64,000 nt of DNA, from positions 10,563,169-10,627,168 of the forward strand of contig CM022679.1 in assembly GCA_012295275.1 (NCBI GenBank), in the 5' to 3' direction. This DNA is from Chrysomallon squamiferum (lineage: Eukaryota; Mollusca; Gastropoda; Neomphalida; Peltospiridae). A program made the translations under genes and the position numbers. Numbering within the stretch: position 1 is the stretch's first letter; each line of letters opens with the position of its first letter. Shown piece by piece: positions 12,745-25,834 of the stretch. Below the pieces are notes generated by a model that worked only from the letters and a program-made list of their open reading frames with translations, did no database searches and had not been told where the DNA came from.

Positions 12745-12957
12745 CGCAATAAAGTCACTATACAGTGACTTCAATAACAATTAAGACAAAGCAATTAATC
12801 AACAGTCCAGACATTTATTATTAAAAATGGTTCTGGTTAATTCTGGTTAATAACAATAAAATGCTACGGTAAAAAATAGTAAATTAATTATTTTTTTCTA
12901 ATTTTGATTGGCTTTTTTTATCATAAGTAACTGTATAGTGACTTTATTGCCACCCTG
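12745..12957. mobile_element. Non-autonomous Tc1/mariner-like element (MITE), ~213 bp
   Basis: An inverted repeat with GCAATAAAGTCACTATACAG near the left end and its reverse complement near the right. The right terminus reads outward as CAGGGTGGCAATAAAGTC with TA just outside (12958-12959), typical of the IS630/Tc1/mariner group. The left copy lacks the outermost CAGGGTG, and its place is taken by a TA array. The interior is AT-rich with no coding capacity. Confidence 0.75.
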
Positions 12958-13799
12958 TATATATTTAGATATGAAGATGTAAAAAGAGAGAGAGAGAGAG
13001 ATAGACGGATCGATAAAGAGAAAAATGTCTGTCTCGTTTTAACAAATCATTAACTTCTAATACAGAATACTGACACAAAAACAGAAATATTCAAACCAAT
13101 AAACTGTATTTATTACTGACATAATATAAAATGATTTTTGACATTGATCTATGCTGAATAAAAATATAAAGGCTAATGTTTAATAAAATTGTTATTAAAT
13201 AATATAATCAACTGAATAAAGGTACAAAGCAAGATAGCATGTTAAAAAACAAGATCTAATACAAAAGTGGGGTTTTTTTTTAAATGTTCACGGACTATTT
13301 AGAAATCCGAGTATTCAGGAGAGAGTGTATGACATGGAATTTTAGATATGCATGTTATTAGCTTAGTTTTGTCAAAATAAAAACACAAAACAAACAGTTA
13401 TTAGCGTATTGCTGCTTTTCTCCAGTAGCTATGTCAACATTAACGTTTACCCAGTGTAGAAGATCTGTTTGAAGACGATTGTTAACAGTTAGGTCAGATA
13501 CCATTTCACGCGCGTTTTACATGCATCCATAAACAATTCCAAGAAGGTTTTATTGTGTCTGGAATTTACAAATGGCACACCAAGAACTCGATCAGCATAT
13601 TTGTCGGCTGAATGGTTCTTGTGAGCAAAGGAAATGACCAGGAACGTTATTCGTAATTGACATAGGGGTGTTCAGAGAGTTTGTTAGCGCCTTTGTGTAG
13701 ATATAAATATAAAACTTTGAAATGGGCTCCAGCAACAGGACACGTTCCGATATTTCCTAGATTGACTCCTTTGGGCCCAAAATGATGTAAATTTGGTAG
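12958..13799. other. Unique sequence between two transposon remnants
   Basis: A short GA tract at 12986-13001 and a T9 run; otherwise no repeat. No gene seen. Confidence 0.5.
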
Positions 13800-13801
13800 T
13801 A

Positions 13802-14141
13802 CTGGTACCGGACCAATTATCCGGAATCAGTCGGGGCCGGAGGCGTTCCTGATTTATGGATTTTCCGGTTTTCTGGTACCAAGGCATCTAAATACGTAAA
13901 TAATTAGGCATAAACATTTTAAAATTAAAAACATAAAGAGAATTGACGATACACAACTGTGGCGACTCGATACGTAACCAATGCGGCGAGTGAATGAACG
14001 CCACGCGGCTTGAAAGAGTAGTTCCGGTCTGATGAGTACAATACCCATGAGCGTGAACATTGAAAATAGCGTCGGAAAAAAAACATCCGGTTTTCTGGTA
14101 TTTCCGGATTTCCGGACGCCGGATAATTGGTCCGGTACCTG
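13802..14141. mobile_element. Non-autonomous pogo/Tigger-like DNA transposon (340 bp)
   Basis: The left end reads CTGGTACCGGACCAATTATC and the inverted right end CAGGTACCGGACCAATTATC. About 24 bp of terminal inverted repeat differ at the second base, and similarity weakens after the CCGG that follows. TA lies outside both ends (13800-13801, 14142-14143). Inner TTTTCCGG/ATTTCCGGA motifs recall the element at 9919-10249, but the termini differ, so the two are related families rather than copies. The minus frame through it (to 14153) matches no transposase I know. Confidence 0.8.
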
Positions 14142-14165
14142 TAATTGGTGCACTCTGTTATTTTT

Positions 14166-14167
14166 GT

Positions 14168-14198
<31 letters not shown>

Positions 14199-14201
14199 TT
14201 G
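14166..14201. repeat. (TTTA)n microsatellite
   Basis: Nine TTTA units just right of the transposon remnant. Confidence 0.97.
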
Positions 14202-15589
<1,388 letters not shown>

Positions 15590-15712
15590 AAAAAATAGAT
15601 AAATTAAAAAACTAAGAACAAAAAAATAAATAAATAATAAATAAATAATAATGATAATAAGAAGAAAAAGAAGACGAAGTAGAAATATGAAATAAGAAAG
15701 AAAAAAGAAACT
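15590..15712. repeat. A-rich / AAAT / AAG tract
   Basis: Purine-rich low-complexity sequence with AAAT and AAG units leading into the minisatellite on its right. Confidence 0.85.
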
Positions 15713-15715
15713 CTC

Positions 15716-16060
15716 TTCTAAAGATTTACGCAAAACGTTAAACGTTTTCTAACGATCCACGCAAAACATCAAGTACTTTCTAAAGATCAATGTATAATAA
15801 AGCGCTTTCTAAAAAGCCATCAAAAAACCGTTAGTATTTTCTGAACATCTGTGCAAAACTGCAACAATATTCTACAGTTCCATAAAAAAAAAAAATGCAA
15901 AAAATACCTAAAGAAACACAAAACTTTAATCATATTCTAAGCATCCATAACAAAACTGGAAGTATATTCTAAAGAGCCAAGCAAATCTTCGAGCATTTTT
16001 TTTTAAATATCGCGCACGTTTTTCTAAAAAACCTTGCAATACTTCTAACGTTAAAAGAAA
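15716..16060. repeat. Degenerate 31-bp minisatellite
   Basis: TTCTAA/TTCTGA landmarks recur at about 15716, 15747, 15778, 15807, 15839, 15870, 15935, 15967 and beyond, a period of 29-32 bp. Each is followed by a GATCCA-like and a GCAAAAC-like segment. Copies are strongly diverged. A minus-strand 76-codon frame at 15926-16156 is partly made of it. Confidence 0.72.
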
Positions 16061-16319
16061 ATCCTGCTGACGCTGTAGTATACTGTAACGTATGCAAAAA
16101 TCTTTACAAGTCTTTTGACTTGCATGGCACGTTAATCTAGCATTTCCAGAGATCACTGGTTATTGCGGCTGTCCGGAAACAGACATGCCTTGCTATGATT
16201 AATGACATCTAACGCGTCAAGTGATGAAAACAAAGATATTAAATATCGAAGGATTCATCGATTGTGAACGTTTCAAATACATACTTCTAGTCTTGTGTGT
16301 GGATCTGGTTTAGACTGTT
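16061..16319. other. Unique sequence
   Basis: No repeat or gene seen. Confidence 0.5.
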
Positions 16320-16780
16320 TAGTAGTGTATTATGTTACGTTATATTACGTTGTGTTATAGTATGTTATGTTATGCTATGCTACACTGTGTTATACTATGT
16401 TATTTTGGACTTATTTTAATTACTGTATTATGTTATTTTGTTGTTATGCTGTTATGTTATACTGTGTTATGTTTTATTAGGTTATGTTGTTTTATGACTA
16501 TTTTATTACTGTATTGTGCTATTTTGTGTTATTCTGGTACACTATGTTATGTTATATTATGTTGTTATGTTATACTATGTTATGTTATATTATGTATTTA
16601 TTTTATACTATCATCTTGCATTATGTTCACCTTATGTAGGATTGCATTCTATTACATTACTTTATGTTATCGTGTTCATTGTATTGTATAAGGCTGTACT
16701 GTATTGTCACGTGTTGTGCTGTGTTATGTTGTGTTGTATTTTTACGTGTTGTATTGTGATGCATCGCATGGTATATTACT
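16320..16780. repeat. Degenerate GTTAT-based minisatellite
   Basis: A long run of 5-bp-derived variants GTTAT, GTTAC, GCTAT, GCTAC and GTATT, grouped in 10-30 bp phrases such as TATGTTATGTTAT. Two plus frames stay open through it (Leu/Cys/Tyr-rich) because the repeat lacks stops in those phases. Confidence 0.85.
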
Positions 16781-18757
16781 ATATTTTATCACCGTATAAT
16801 ATATATTGTTATTATATTTTATCATATCATGAAGGGTCAATTGTGATAGTGTTTAAAATAAAGAAATTTTATTATAAGCACTTATACATACAGAATCATA
16901 ATGTTGGTCTATTTCTCGCTCTCGGCAGAACACCATATGTCAACTAATCTGTTCTCATTACGAGAAAACGCCTTTCAAAACATGACCAGATGTTATTATT
17001 AATTTATACAACAGAAAAAGAAAAACCATTAACTTTCGGATATAAATATTTTGACTAAATTGTAAACTGACGATTTTTGTTTCGGATATATTTACAGAGT
17101 TTCTTTCCTAAAGGTAGCAGATTTCATCAAATGAAAAGTTATCTTAATCAGATATACGAAACGAAATAAGAAAATATTCTGTCAACATCTGCCAATTAGA
17201 ATTGCAGTTCCTTCCAAGTATTTGCTTATCTCAAGTTTATTTCAGTCAAAAAAAGTATGTGAAATATTTCGCTTTGGCAGAGTTTCACTGTTGATTCTCA
17301 GATTCAAAAGTGCGAGAGTCTTAATAGTTTCACAACAAAGATTCTTTTTTTTTCTCTCAGTGAAATGTTACAGCAATGCATTTCTTACTAGGTATTGTCT
17401 AACGTAAAAGCGAAAGAGGATTCTTCAGCTGTATAAAAAGTTAACGTTTATATTTTGGGCGACAAATAATGAATGTATTTGATATGGATGGGTTTAACAC
17501 GAGATAACATTCATCTCGACAACAGAGACCACACATGTCTGAACGATAATCATTACGTATATACGATATTTTTGTCTTCATAAATCTTACGACTTCGTCA
17601 TTAAAGTGTGGGAAGAATATTCTAAATCTGTTCTGCTTCATATTTTTTTTCCGTCCAGTTTTAATGAATGATGAAGTATGATAACAAAAAAGTACAGTTA
17701 AGATACACCAGGGCGTCGCCATTTTTCTGTATTCATGAGGTCATCGGGTTCAAGGGCGAACCGATTTTCTATAAAGTTTTATTTTAGTGTTGTCAGAAAA
17801 AAATACTGTAGACATTCGTACGCCTTGATGTCTCGACCCCACTTGAAAGATAAGATGTCGACAACGATAAGGTATTTCGTAAAAGTAGTATTATTATTTT
17901 TATTTTAAACTTTGTTACGACCAATTAAAATAATAAAATAATTTTTGGATGTATAAAGAATTTTATTCAACCGCTTTTTCCGTGACACCACAAGTGAAAT
18001 TTAATTTACGTAAATGAGGTCAGAATAAACACTTAGCAGTAAAATTCTGTAATCGTCATTTCATTCGTTGAGGTGTTATTAAATAAACATTCCTTACTCA
18101 GATGAAAAGCTAATTTTAATTCAATCAGTGATTTTTCATTTTTGATATTTAAACATTCTTTCGCACTTGCTGAAGAGCATTACTTACATTCATGGGGATC
18201 ATTGGCAGCAAATGAGCCTGACCCCAGAAACAAACGGAGAGGAATGTTACTTTTTTATTTTTTATTTATATAATGCCACTTTCAGTTAGCCATATGGGGA
18301 AGAATCATTAAATATTAATTCACTTATCTTATAATATGGATTATTTTAACCAGGATCGCCTGAATTCAAAGGATTTTTTTTTTCTGGTTTTTAAAAAAAA
18401 AATTTTATCTCCCCATAAAGCCATGAATTTCTTTGAAATAATTTCCAGCAATATTTTCTCAGAAACAAAAATAGAGACGGATGATTGAGGTCTGTTTGAT
18501 AAAGCAAATCACCTAATCGTTGATGGTGCTAACTGAGTTTAAAACCATGTTAAAGGTTTCTCACCAAGCATTCCTCCTCTGAGAGTTCTGATGACGGGAC
18601 TGGTAAACACTAAATCATTTTCCAACACGGAATGTTTCAGGCAGACATGCAATTTGTATTGTACTGCGCTGACATGCAACTCTATTTTTTTTTATTTTTT
18701 TTTCAAAAATTGACAATCATTCCGCATTATCTCTGAAAGAAAATTACAACAGTGAGG
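16781..18757. other. Unique sequence, no gene called
   Basis: Nearly 2 kb with few simple repeats. Frames at 17222-17407 (plus) and 17441-17722 (minus) reach 61 and 93 codons without recognisable domains. The minus frame contains several Cys but no known Cys framework. Confidence 0.5.
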
Positions 18758-18822
18758 ACAACAACAACAACAACAACAACAACAACAGCAAAATAAATAA
18801 ATAAACAAACAAACAAACACAG
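18758..18822. repeat. (AAC)n, (AAAT)n, (AAAC)n
   Basis: Ten AAC units, then short AAAT and AAAC blocks. Confidence 0.95.
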
Positions 18823-19310
18823 GGTAAAACAGTATTTTAAATTCATGTTTTATTTATATTTATTTCATGGAAGGGGTTTAAAAAAAAAAAGTAGAAATGA
18901 CGATTTAGGTTGCAATTTTTCAGGAAATCGTCTGCCTAAAAGAAATCACAGCACTGTCAGATAATTATGTAGAAGAAAACAAAAAACGAATACTTGAAAG
19001 GCAATGAAATAAGAAAAACTTATTACGTATGTGCACAGGAGACTACAATAAAAAAATAGAAAACTTTCTTTTAGGAATAAAATCTGATAAAAAAAAAAAA
19101 ATTAAAAAAATTAAACAAAAAAGTCGTAAGCTGTTCAGGAATTAGTAAATTATACGAACTTCACACTTGACATGGTCTCCCTGCATAAAGAAATATCATT
19201 TATTGTATATGGAACTAATTACAATTTTTGATTGATGGCGTTCTGTTTCATATATATTATACTGCGCATAAAAGAGTTGGCTTATGCTTATTATTATTAT
19301 TTGTAACAGT
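18823..19310. other. Unique AT-rich sequence
   Basis: Short A runs only; no gene seen. Confidence 0.5.
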
Positions 19311-19512
19311 AGGAGTAGCAGAAGAAGCAGTAATAGCAGTAGTAGTGGTTGTATTGGTTGTAGTAGTGGTGGTAGTGGTAGTTGTAATAGTGGTGGTGGT
19401 AGTAGTAATAGTAGTGGTAATAGTAGTAGTAGTGGTTGTTATAGAAGCAGTAGAAATAGAAGTAGCAGTAGTGATAGATGTGGTACTAGTGGTACCACTA
19501 CTAGTTGTAGTA
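19311..19512. repeat. (GTA/GTG)n trinucleotide field
   Basis: GTA, GTG, GCA and ATA triplets in one phase for about 200 bp. Val-rich and Ser/Gly-rich plus frames are artefacts. It ends at a small palindrome, GTGGTACTAGTGGTACCACT. Confidence 0.93.
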
Positions 19513-20635
19513 AAATAATGTGGTTATTGGAGGTGAAATAATCAAATCCAATGTTTCAAACCGACAAGTTATAATTTGGTTTTATTATTTTATAATTTTT
19601 TGTTTGTTTTGCTGTTGCTGTTGCCGTTGTTGTTGTCGTTGTTTTTTTGTTGGAGTCTCCGTGACGATTAGCTCAGTTTATCATTTGTTCATGTAATAAA
19701 TTAAACTTTAACTTTCTAACAGGTTCACACAAACATCTTTATGGTTTTCTACTAACTTTTTCTCTGTGTTTGTTATAATTTATTTTACTGCAAAAAGTAA
19801 TTTTTTATGGTACTCTGTCCTTACCCAAAATCAGTAAGACTGAATGAAGAATAATTAGCTAAAACATTTATGGAATCTTTTATATATATATAAAAATAAT
19901 AATAAGAAAACAAAAAGAATGATGGTAATGACACCATATATATATCAGATTTTAATGAAACAAATATTAATAAAAAAAAAATATAATAAAATAAACATAT
20001 CTTGACACGAGTTTTTATAACTGTCACACCGAAGACCTATGAATTCTTCTAACGAACTCCTTTGTAACGAAAAACTTTCTCAAAACTCTGGCTTTCATTT
20101 TGAATTAGGCATAAACAAATCTTAACAGCACAGCCTGCAGGCACTACTAACTCAGATATCCAAGTAGCAATATCAGTTATTTACCATCCTAATCAGTTGA
20201 AATATTTTTCTTTTTCTTCTCTGTGCACGAAACATCTGGTACGTTTGAACCAGAAGAAAGACATCTGAACCTGAAATGATGGAATGATAACCGATTCCTT
20301 TAATGAAAATTGTCAATAGCCCGAGATAAGTTTTGTCGAGAAGAAAACGGAAACCAATTTTTCTTTTGAAATTTGTGATGTTAGATCGACTGGACTGATA
20401 TTATTTCTTCTTTTGTTTTCATCTTTTTACCTGTGGGTATATGTGCGCTTGTATGTGTGTGTGTATGAATGCAGATTTGTGCTCTTGTGTATAGTGGAGA
20501 TGGGGTATACAAATTAAGGTTATTAAAAATACATTTATTTCCTTGTACTGAATTTATCTTTAAAACGACTAGCGAATGTGTTTTACCAGAAATTTAGCTG
20601 ATAGAAGAAGTAAATCGGTATAATTCTATGTAATT
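19513..20635. other. Unique AT-rich sequence
   Basis: Contains a GTT/GCT-rich patch at 19600-19652 and TA tracts at 19881-19890. No gene seen. Confidence 0.5.
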
Positions 20636-20770
20636 ATGATAATGATGATGATGATGATAATAATAATAATAATAATAATAAATATTATCATCATCGTCGT
20701 CGTTGGCGTCACTATAATTATTGTTGTTTTTGCTTTTGTTGCTGCTGCTGTTATTATTATTATTAATAAT
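20636..20770. repeat. (GAT)n-(AAT)n and degenerate trinucleotides
   Basis: GAT then AAT units to about 20683, followed by ATC/GTC and GTT/GCT triplets and ATT to 20770. Confidence 0.9.
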
Positions 20771-21395
20771 ATTTTAAATTTAGCATCCTTCCTACCGTTT
20801 ACAAATTATTTTAAAATAAATAAAATATGACGACAGTTTTAACTCTTAAATACACGGCACTGAAGGACACTGAAGACTGTGACTTGTTACGCAAACACTT
20901 CATATCAATCTGGAGAATGTCATTCGGTGCTTTTAACACAACGGAGCTACTTAATCCATAAATTCCACATTACTCGGGCAAACATGCAAAAAAAAAAAAA
21001 AAAAAAAAGAAAAAGAATTGATCTAACATCGTGTTGATCGTCAAACTCGTGCATCTCTTGTTTTCTGCCTCGGGTGGGTAATGTCATCACTTCGAATCGG
21101 TTGATTTTCTTTCCGTTTTTTTAAATAGAAACATATTTGTTTTTAATATTGTGTTATCTTCAAGCGTTTTGTTAAAAAAAGATATTTTTTTGTGTGTGTG
21201 TCTATGATTATTCAGTCGTGTTTGTTTACTGACGATGGTGTCGTGATCGATGTTGTAATTATCTTCTTGCACATTCGTGATGGTAATTGTCGCTAATGAA
21301 TCCCAGACGTGGGTTGATATGGATTTTGACATCAGAGATGAAAAGTTGTTTTAGAAATGGAATAATCAGATTATGGCAAGTGCATTAATTATATA

Positions 21396-21398
<3 letters not shown>
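20771..21398. other. Unique sequence
   Basis: A20 run near 20989-21008. A minus frame at 21087-21332 (81 codons) has no recognisable domain. Confidence 0.5.
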
Positions 21399-21430
<32 letters not shown>

Positions 21431-21515
21431 AAAAAAAAATAAAAGTAATAAAAAATATAAAACAAACAAAAATAAAATAAAATAAAAATAAACAATATAT
21501 ATGTAAATTAAAATA
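21399..21515. repeat. Poly(A) and A-rich tract
   Basis: About 30 A, an AG break, then AAAT/AAAC-rich sequence. Confidence 0.93.
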
Positions 21516-21559
21516 AAGAAAGAAATATAATGTAATAGTTGTAACATCATAGTCTTATT

Positions 21560-21990
21560 AATATTCATAGTAGAAGTGGTAGTGGTAGTAGTATAGAACA
21601 GTACTGACATAGCAGTAGCAGCCGCTGTTGTTGCTGTAAAGTAATAACAGTAGTAGCGGAAATAGTAGTAGTAGTAGCAATGATAATTGCAAAATTGTTG
21701 TAGTGGCAATAGTAGTAGTAGGTAAAGTCGTAGTAGTGGCAATAGTAGTAGCAGTGGTAGTAATAGTGGTGGTAATAGTAGTAGTTATAGTAGTAGTAGT
21801 AGTAGCAACAATGGTAGAAAGGGTAGTAGTAGAAATGGTACTAGTAGTAATGGTAGACGTAGACGTAGTAGTAGTAGTAGTAGTAGTAATAGTAGAAATG
21901 GTAGTAGGGTAGCTGTAGTACTGACAGTAGTAATTGTGGTGGTCGTAGTAGTGGTGGTAGTATTAATAGTAAAAGTAATTGTAGTAATTT
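21560..21990. repeat. Long (GTA)n-type trinucleotide field, ~430 bp
   Basis: GTA, GTG, AAT, GCA and AGA triplets keep one phase over most of the block. Open frames on both strands (Val-rich plus, Thr- and Leu-rich minus) result from this and are not genes. Confidence 0.95.
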
Positions 21991-23684
21991 CATTGCTATT
22001 TTTGTTATTGTTTGTGCTGTTTGCGGTAGTGTTACCGATGTGAATCGTAGGATTTATTACATCTGCCTTCCTACTGAAATGAAAGCACATGTCATGGATT
22101 TTCATAAACCAAGCGCAAGGCTCTGGAAACACGAATAATCCCACTAAGGATATCGAATTCTGTGATCTTTGTATGCCAGACGTCTGCAAGCTAATAAATA
22201 AACTGCAGCTAGCCCTGGATAATTATTTATAAAACAAATTATTGATAGATAATCTAATTAATGTATTCACATAATCAGCATGTAAAACGAACCTGATTAA
22301 CATGAAAGATATTTATTTTTAAAAAACAATTTCACAGTGGTCGAGTTACTTAGTCATTTCAAAATAATAGCTTACTCATGTTAAATATTAGGCTCCAATA
22401 TCCCATATTGTTATGTAAATATATGGATATAAATATATAATGTTTAGTATTATAGTAAACTGTAGCTAGTCAAGACTGGTTTGAATTTTATTCTTATTTT
22501 ATACCATTGACATGCTATGTTTCATTAATTGGACGAAGGAAAATATTTTTTATATTTAGGTAGAATGAAGGTATGTACACACCATGCAACAATTCGTACG
22601 AAACTGTCGCATTTAATTTAAATATAAAAAGTAACAATTTCAGTCTTATGATGAACATGACATTCTTTTAAGATTGACTTCTGAACTGCGTTTAGTAAAA
22701 CGAAAACCAGAAAAATTCATAGTTTATCATCGTACGAAAATAAATAAATAAATAAATAAAATTATACGGTTGTCAAGATGACACAAAAGCGAAGGGACAC
22801 AACTCTTGCCTGATATATATTTTAGCTTGCTAAAACGATACGGCAAAGACCTTGCGGAATCTGAGTGAAAAAGAAAAAGAGGATAAAAAGAAGCTAATAA
22901 TAAAATAAAATAAAATAATGTACATACATATACAGACACACAAAACAACACGTTTGACTTTGACACGACTGAAATCTCGCGACATGCATGCTAAATGCAA
23001 AGAAAAACTGTTTCAATTTGTTGTTTTGTGAGAACGAACCTTTAGTAAAGAAATCAAATTTTTTGATGAAAAACCCCAAAACATTCATTATCTTAATAAG
23101 AATTCTGACAGACTATCCATTTTACTCCATGCTGCTAACTCTCAACTTGATATTTCTCAAAAGAATTATTCTATTTTTTTTCAGGTTTTATGATGCTTGG
23201 TCACGCAGTTGGTTGTGTCATCAGATTTTTATTTCACTCTCTGTTTTATGAACACCAGCAACTGGTAAATAATACTTAAATGTTTTACAGAATGTCGCTA
23301 AGATTTTGAATTGAGAAACATACTACTAAGCCTTTTGACTGCTACTAATTTTAGTAATGTCTGCGACATTGTTTAAACCATATAACAACGTCAGGAGTAA
23401 TATATTGTCGAAGGTACAGAAACTTTTATTTGAAGTTTAGCTAAAAGGAAAAAAGAAATAATCTGTTTAATGCTCTCTGATGATTTTTTTTTTTTTTTTT
23501 AAATTATAACTTTTATTATTTGTTTTCTATTTTATTATTTTCATATTTAGACTTCGATTGGTTGTACTGTCTTCAAACAGTTCAGAAATATATACACCAA
23601 TGTACATAGCTCTAATAAAAGTATATCAGTACACTTATATATTTACGATCGTTCGAACATTTATACATCCATCCATCTGTATAT
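21991..23684. other. Unique sequence, no gene called
   Basis: AAAT tract at 22740-22760, AAAAT units near 22900-22915, T18 near 23486. Frames at 22727-23088 (minus) and 22988-23251 (plus) lack recognisable domains. Confidence 0.5.
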
Positions 23685-23920
23685 AGATCCATCCACACAC
23701 ATATATATATACACACACATCCACACACAAACACACACATGCACACACTCGCGTACACAGACACACACAAATATGCTCAAACAAAAACGGATACAAATAT
23801 ATACACACACATGCATGCATACATGTCTATACACACAAACGCAGATACGTACATGCACAAACAAACATTCATACAAACACAGATACAGACACAAAAACAC
23901 TTGTATGTACGTATGTACAA
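23685..23920. repeat. Degenerate CA/CATA field
   Basis: CA, CACA-TA, CAAA and CATG units in a purine-poor phase. Cys/Val/Tyr-rich minus frames are artefacts. Confidence 0.88.
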
Positions 23921-24977
23921 TCAACATTTGATTACATGTTCACAAAAGAAAAGTACTATTATTGACAAATGGTGGAAGTAAATATATCAGAACGATAGAC
24001 ATCCATAAGCTGCGGTTTCCAAGGAGATCAAAGACAATGCACCGACATGAAACAATAAATTGATCAACTAATTTTACTGCTGAAAATATTCTCATTACAT
24101 TTATTCCACATAAAAAAAAAAAAAAAAAAATACAAAAAAACTTGTAAAAAAAAACAAAAATGATAATGAAAAGAAAAAAAAATAATAACAATGTTAATAA
24201 GAAGAAATCTTATTTAATCAGATTCCTTGTAAGTCACGCACTTAAAGCTCTCTTTAATAATTTAAGAACTTTCAAATTAATATTGCAATATTTTACACTT
24301 ATTAAATTATTTTATAGTTGCGATTTTTTTTTTTTTTTTAGACATATACTAATTATCGTAATGCATTAACAAATAAAACTTTTCTATATTTTTTTTTTTT
24401 ACATTTACTGGCGGTGATTGTAGTAAAGATTTTATCTTGATATATATGCTGAAATGTTATTTAAATATACAAATATATATTTATACTCTTTTTTGATAAA
24501 ATGTAATCGACTAAACGAAAATATTGCATAGATTTTCAGAAAACTATTTCTGATTTTCTTTTTAAAATGTATCTGTTCTTTGCTAATATCCATTAAAGTT
24601 TAAAACACAATGTCCCCGGATGACTTAATAAAAGCATCGAGTTGCATTAATCACACAAACAATCTAACCAAAGGTTATTCTTACGATTAAAGCTCCACTG
24701 AAAATTACCTATTTAAAATGATTAATTCAAGTGATAACGATGATGATGATGATGAAATAATGATAATAATTGTTAACTTTTTTTTTATGTCTGCTGGTTG
24801 GGTTCAACAGCATAATTTGCCTTTAGAAAATCATTTGCATGTAATTATGTGTTTAATACTGTAATACTATTCCAATTGTATTTAGACTGTTAGAGAAAAC
24901 AGTTACACTTAAATATCTCCAGCTAGTAAACACAAGTTTTTCAAAAGTAAATGAAAACCAATGTGGGTTTATTTTTT
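23921..24977. other. Unique AT-rich sequence
   Basis: A20 at 24111-24130, T14 at 24326, T11 at 24390, a GAT patch at 24739-24755 and an octamer-homeodomain site at 24833. No gene seen. Confidence 0.5.
24833..24847. promoter_or_regulatory. Octamer ATTTGCAT next to TAATTA
   Basis: ATTTGCATGTAATTA joins a perfect POU octamer and a homeodomain core one base apart. POU-domain proteins bind the octamer and homeodomains bind TAATTA. Chance occurrence in AT-rich DNA cannot be excluded. Confidence 0.25.
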
Positions 24978-25005
24978 GGGGTGGGGTGGGGTTGTGTATG
25001 TGGGG
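24978..25005 (+). other. Potential G-quadruplex
   Basis: Four runs of four G: GGGGTGGGGTGGGG, then a fourth run at 25002-25005 after a loop of 10-11 bases. It stands out in AT-rich surroundings. Confidence 0.45.
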
Positions 25006-25170
25006 TTGAGAGTGTAATAATAGAAATTGTATTTGTTTAGTTTTAATGTCGTTGTTTTCGTTCTTGTAATTCTTGTTACTGTCGTTGTTGCTGTTGTTGT
25101 TATTATTTTATTTTTTAAATTAATTTTACAGTTTGCAACGAGTTTGATTAGGTCTAAGCTATGTCCAGAC
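25006..25170. other. Unique GTT-rich sequence
   Basis: Loose GTT/GTC triplets; no gene. Confidence 0.5.
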
Positions 25171-25180
25171 TCATTAACTA

Positions 25181-25214
25181 AAAAAAAAAAAAAAAAAAAT
25201 AATAATAATAATAA

Positions 25215-25245
<31 letters not shown>

Positions 25246-25258
25246 AAGAAGAGGAAAT
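25181..25258. repeat. A-run, (AAT)n, (AAG)n
   Basis: A19, then AAT x6, then AAG x14: a three-part compound array. The Lys/Asn frame is artefact. Confidence 0.97.
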
Positions 25259-25834
25259 AACAGTAATAACAAACAGAAACCACACACACATATACATATG
25301 TAATACAGCTTAGTCTCACTCACGTTCACACTAGATGGGGAAAAAAATCACAGCTTTAACCTTGTCCTACAAAGTCTTTATTTGCCGTAACAAATTTTCA
25401 CCTCAGGAAAAACCTCAGTCTTTGAACTCCGCCCATGTCACTGATTTCTGCCGAAGATTACGGGCTGTTTCGTCTGGGGAAATATATATGCTAAACAGAA
25501 CTCTTCTACAATGCCAGGACGGTTGCACTTTTCGAGCATGTTTCTTGTAAGATTTGCTACACCATTTTTAATGGTTTTTACGTATCTTGGGTTCAGAAGT
25601 CTTCAAGATTCTTCCTAGTTACATATCATACGCCTCTGTGAATGTAAATGAAAACGAAGAAAAGTTTAGTGCATATCGCCAAGTCTAGCGTGAGCTTTGG
25701 CCATGACGAGTCTGTGAGACGTAGTAAATTATTTCTTTGATCGAGAGTAAAATCCAGTCACTTTTAGTTTTCTTCGTGTGTGCAGATAACTTTATTATCC
25801 AGTCGTATAATTACAGTTAAAGTACAGTTTGTTC
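25259..25834. other. Unique sequence
   Basis: A 71-codon plus frame at 25335-25550 has no recognisable domain. No gene called. Confidence 0.45.

Noticed and set aside
16332-16947. 119- and 143-codon plus ORFs
   Set aside because: Mostly GTTAT minisatellite that lacks stops in those phases.
19660-19735. tRNA-like GATTAGCTCAGTTTA followed by AGGTTCACAC
   Set aside because: A-box-like and B-box-like strings are present, but I could not build acceptor or anticodon stems; probably chance.
21389-22189. Overlapping minus and plus ORFs of 69-134 codons
   Set aside because: All run through the GTA trinucleotide field and A-run.
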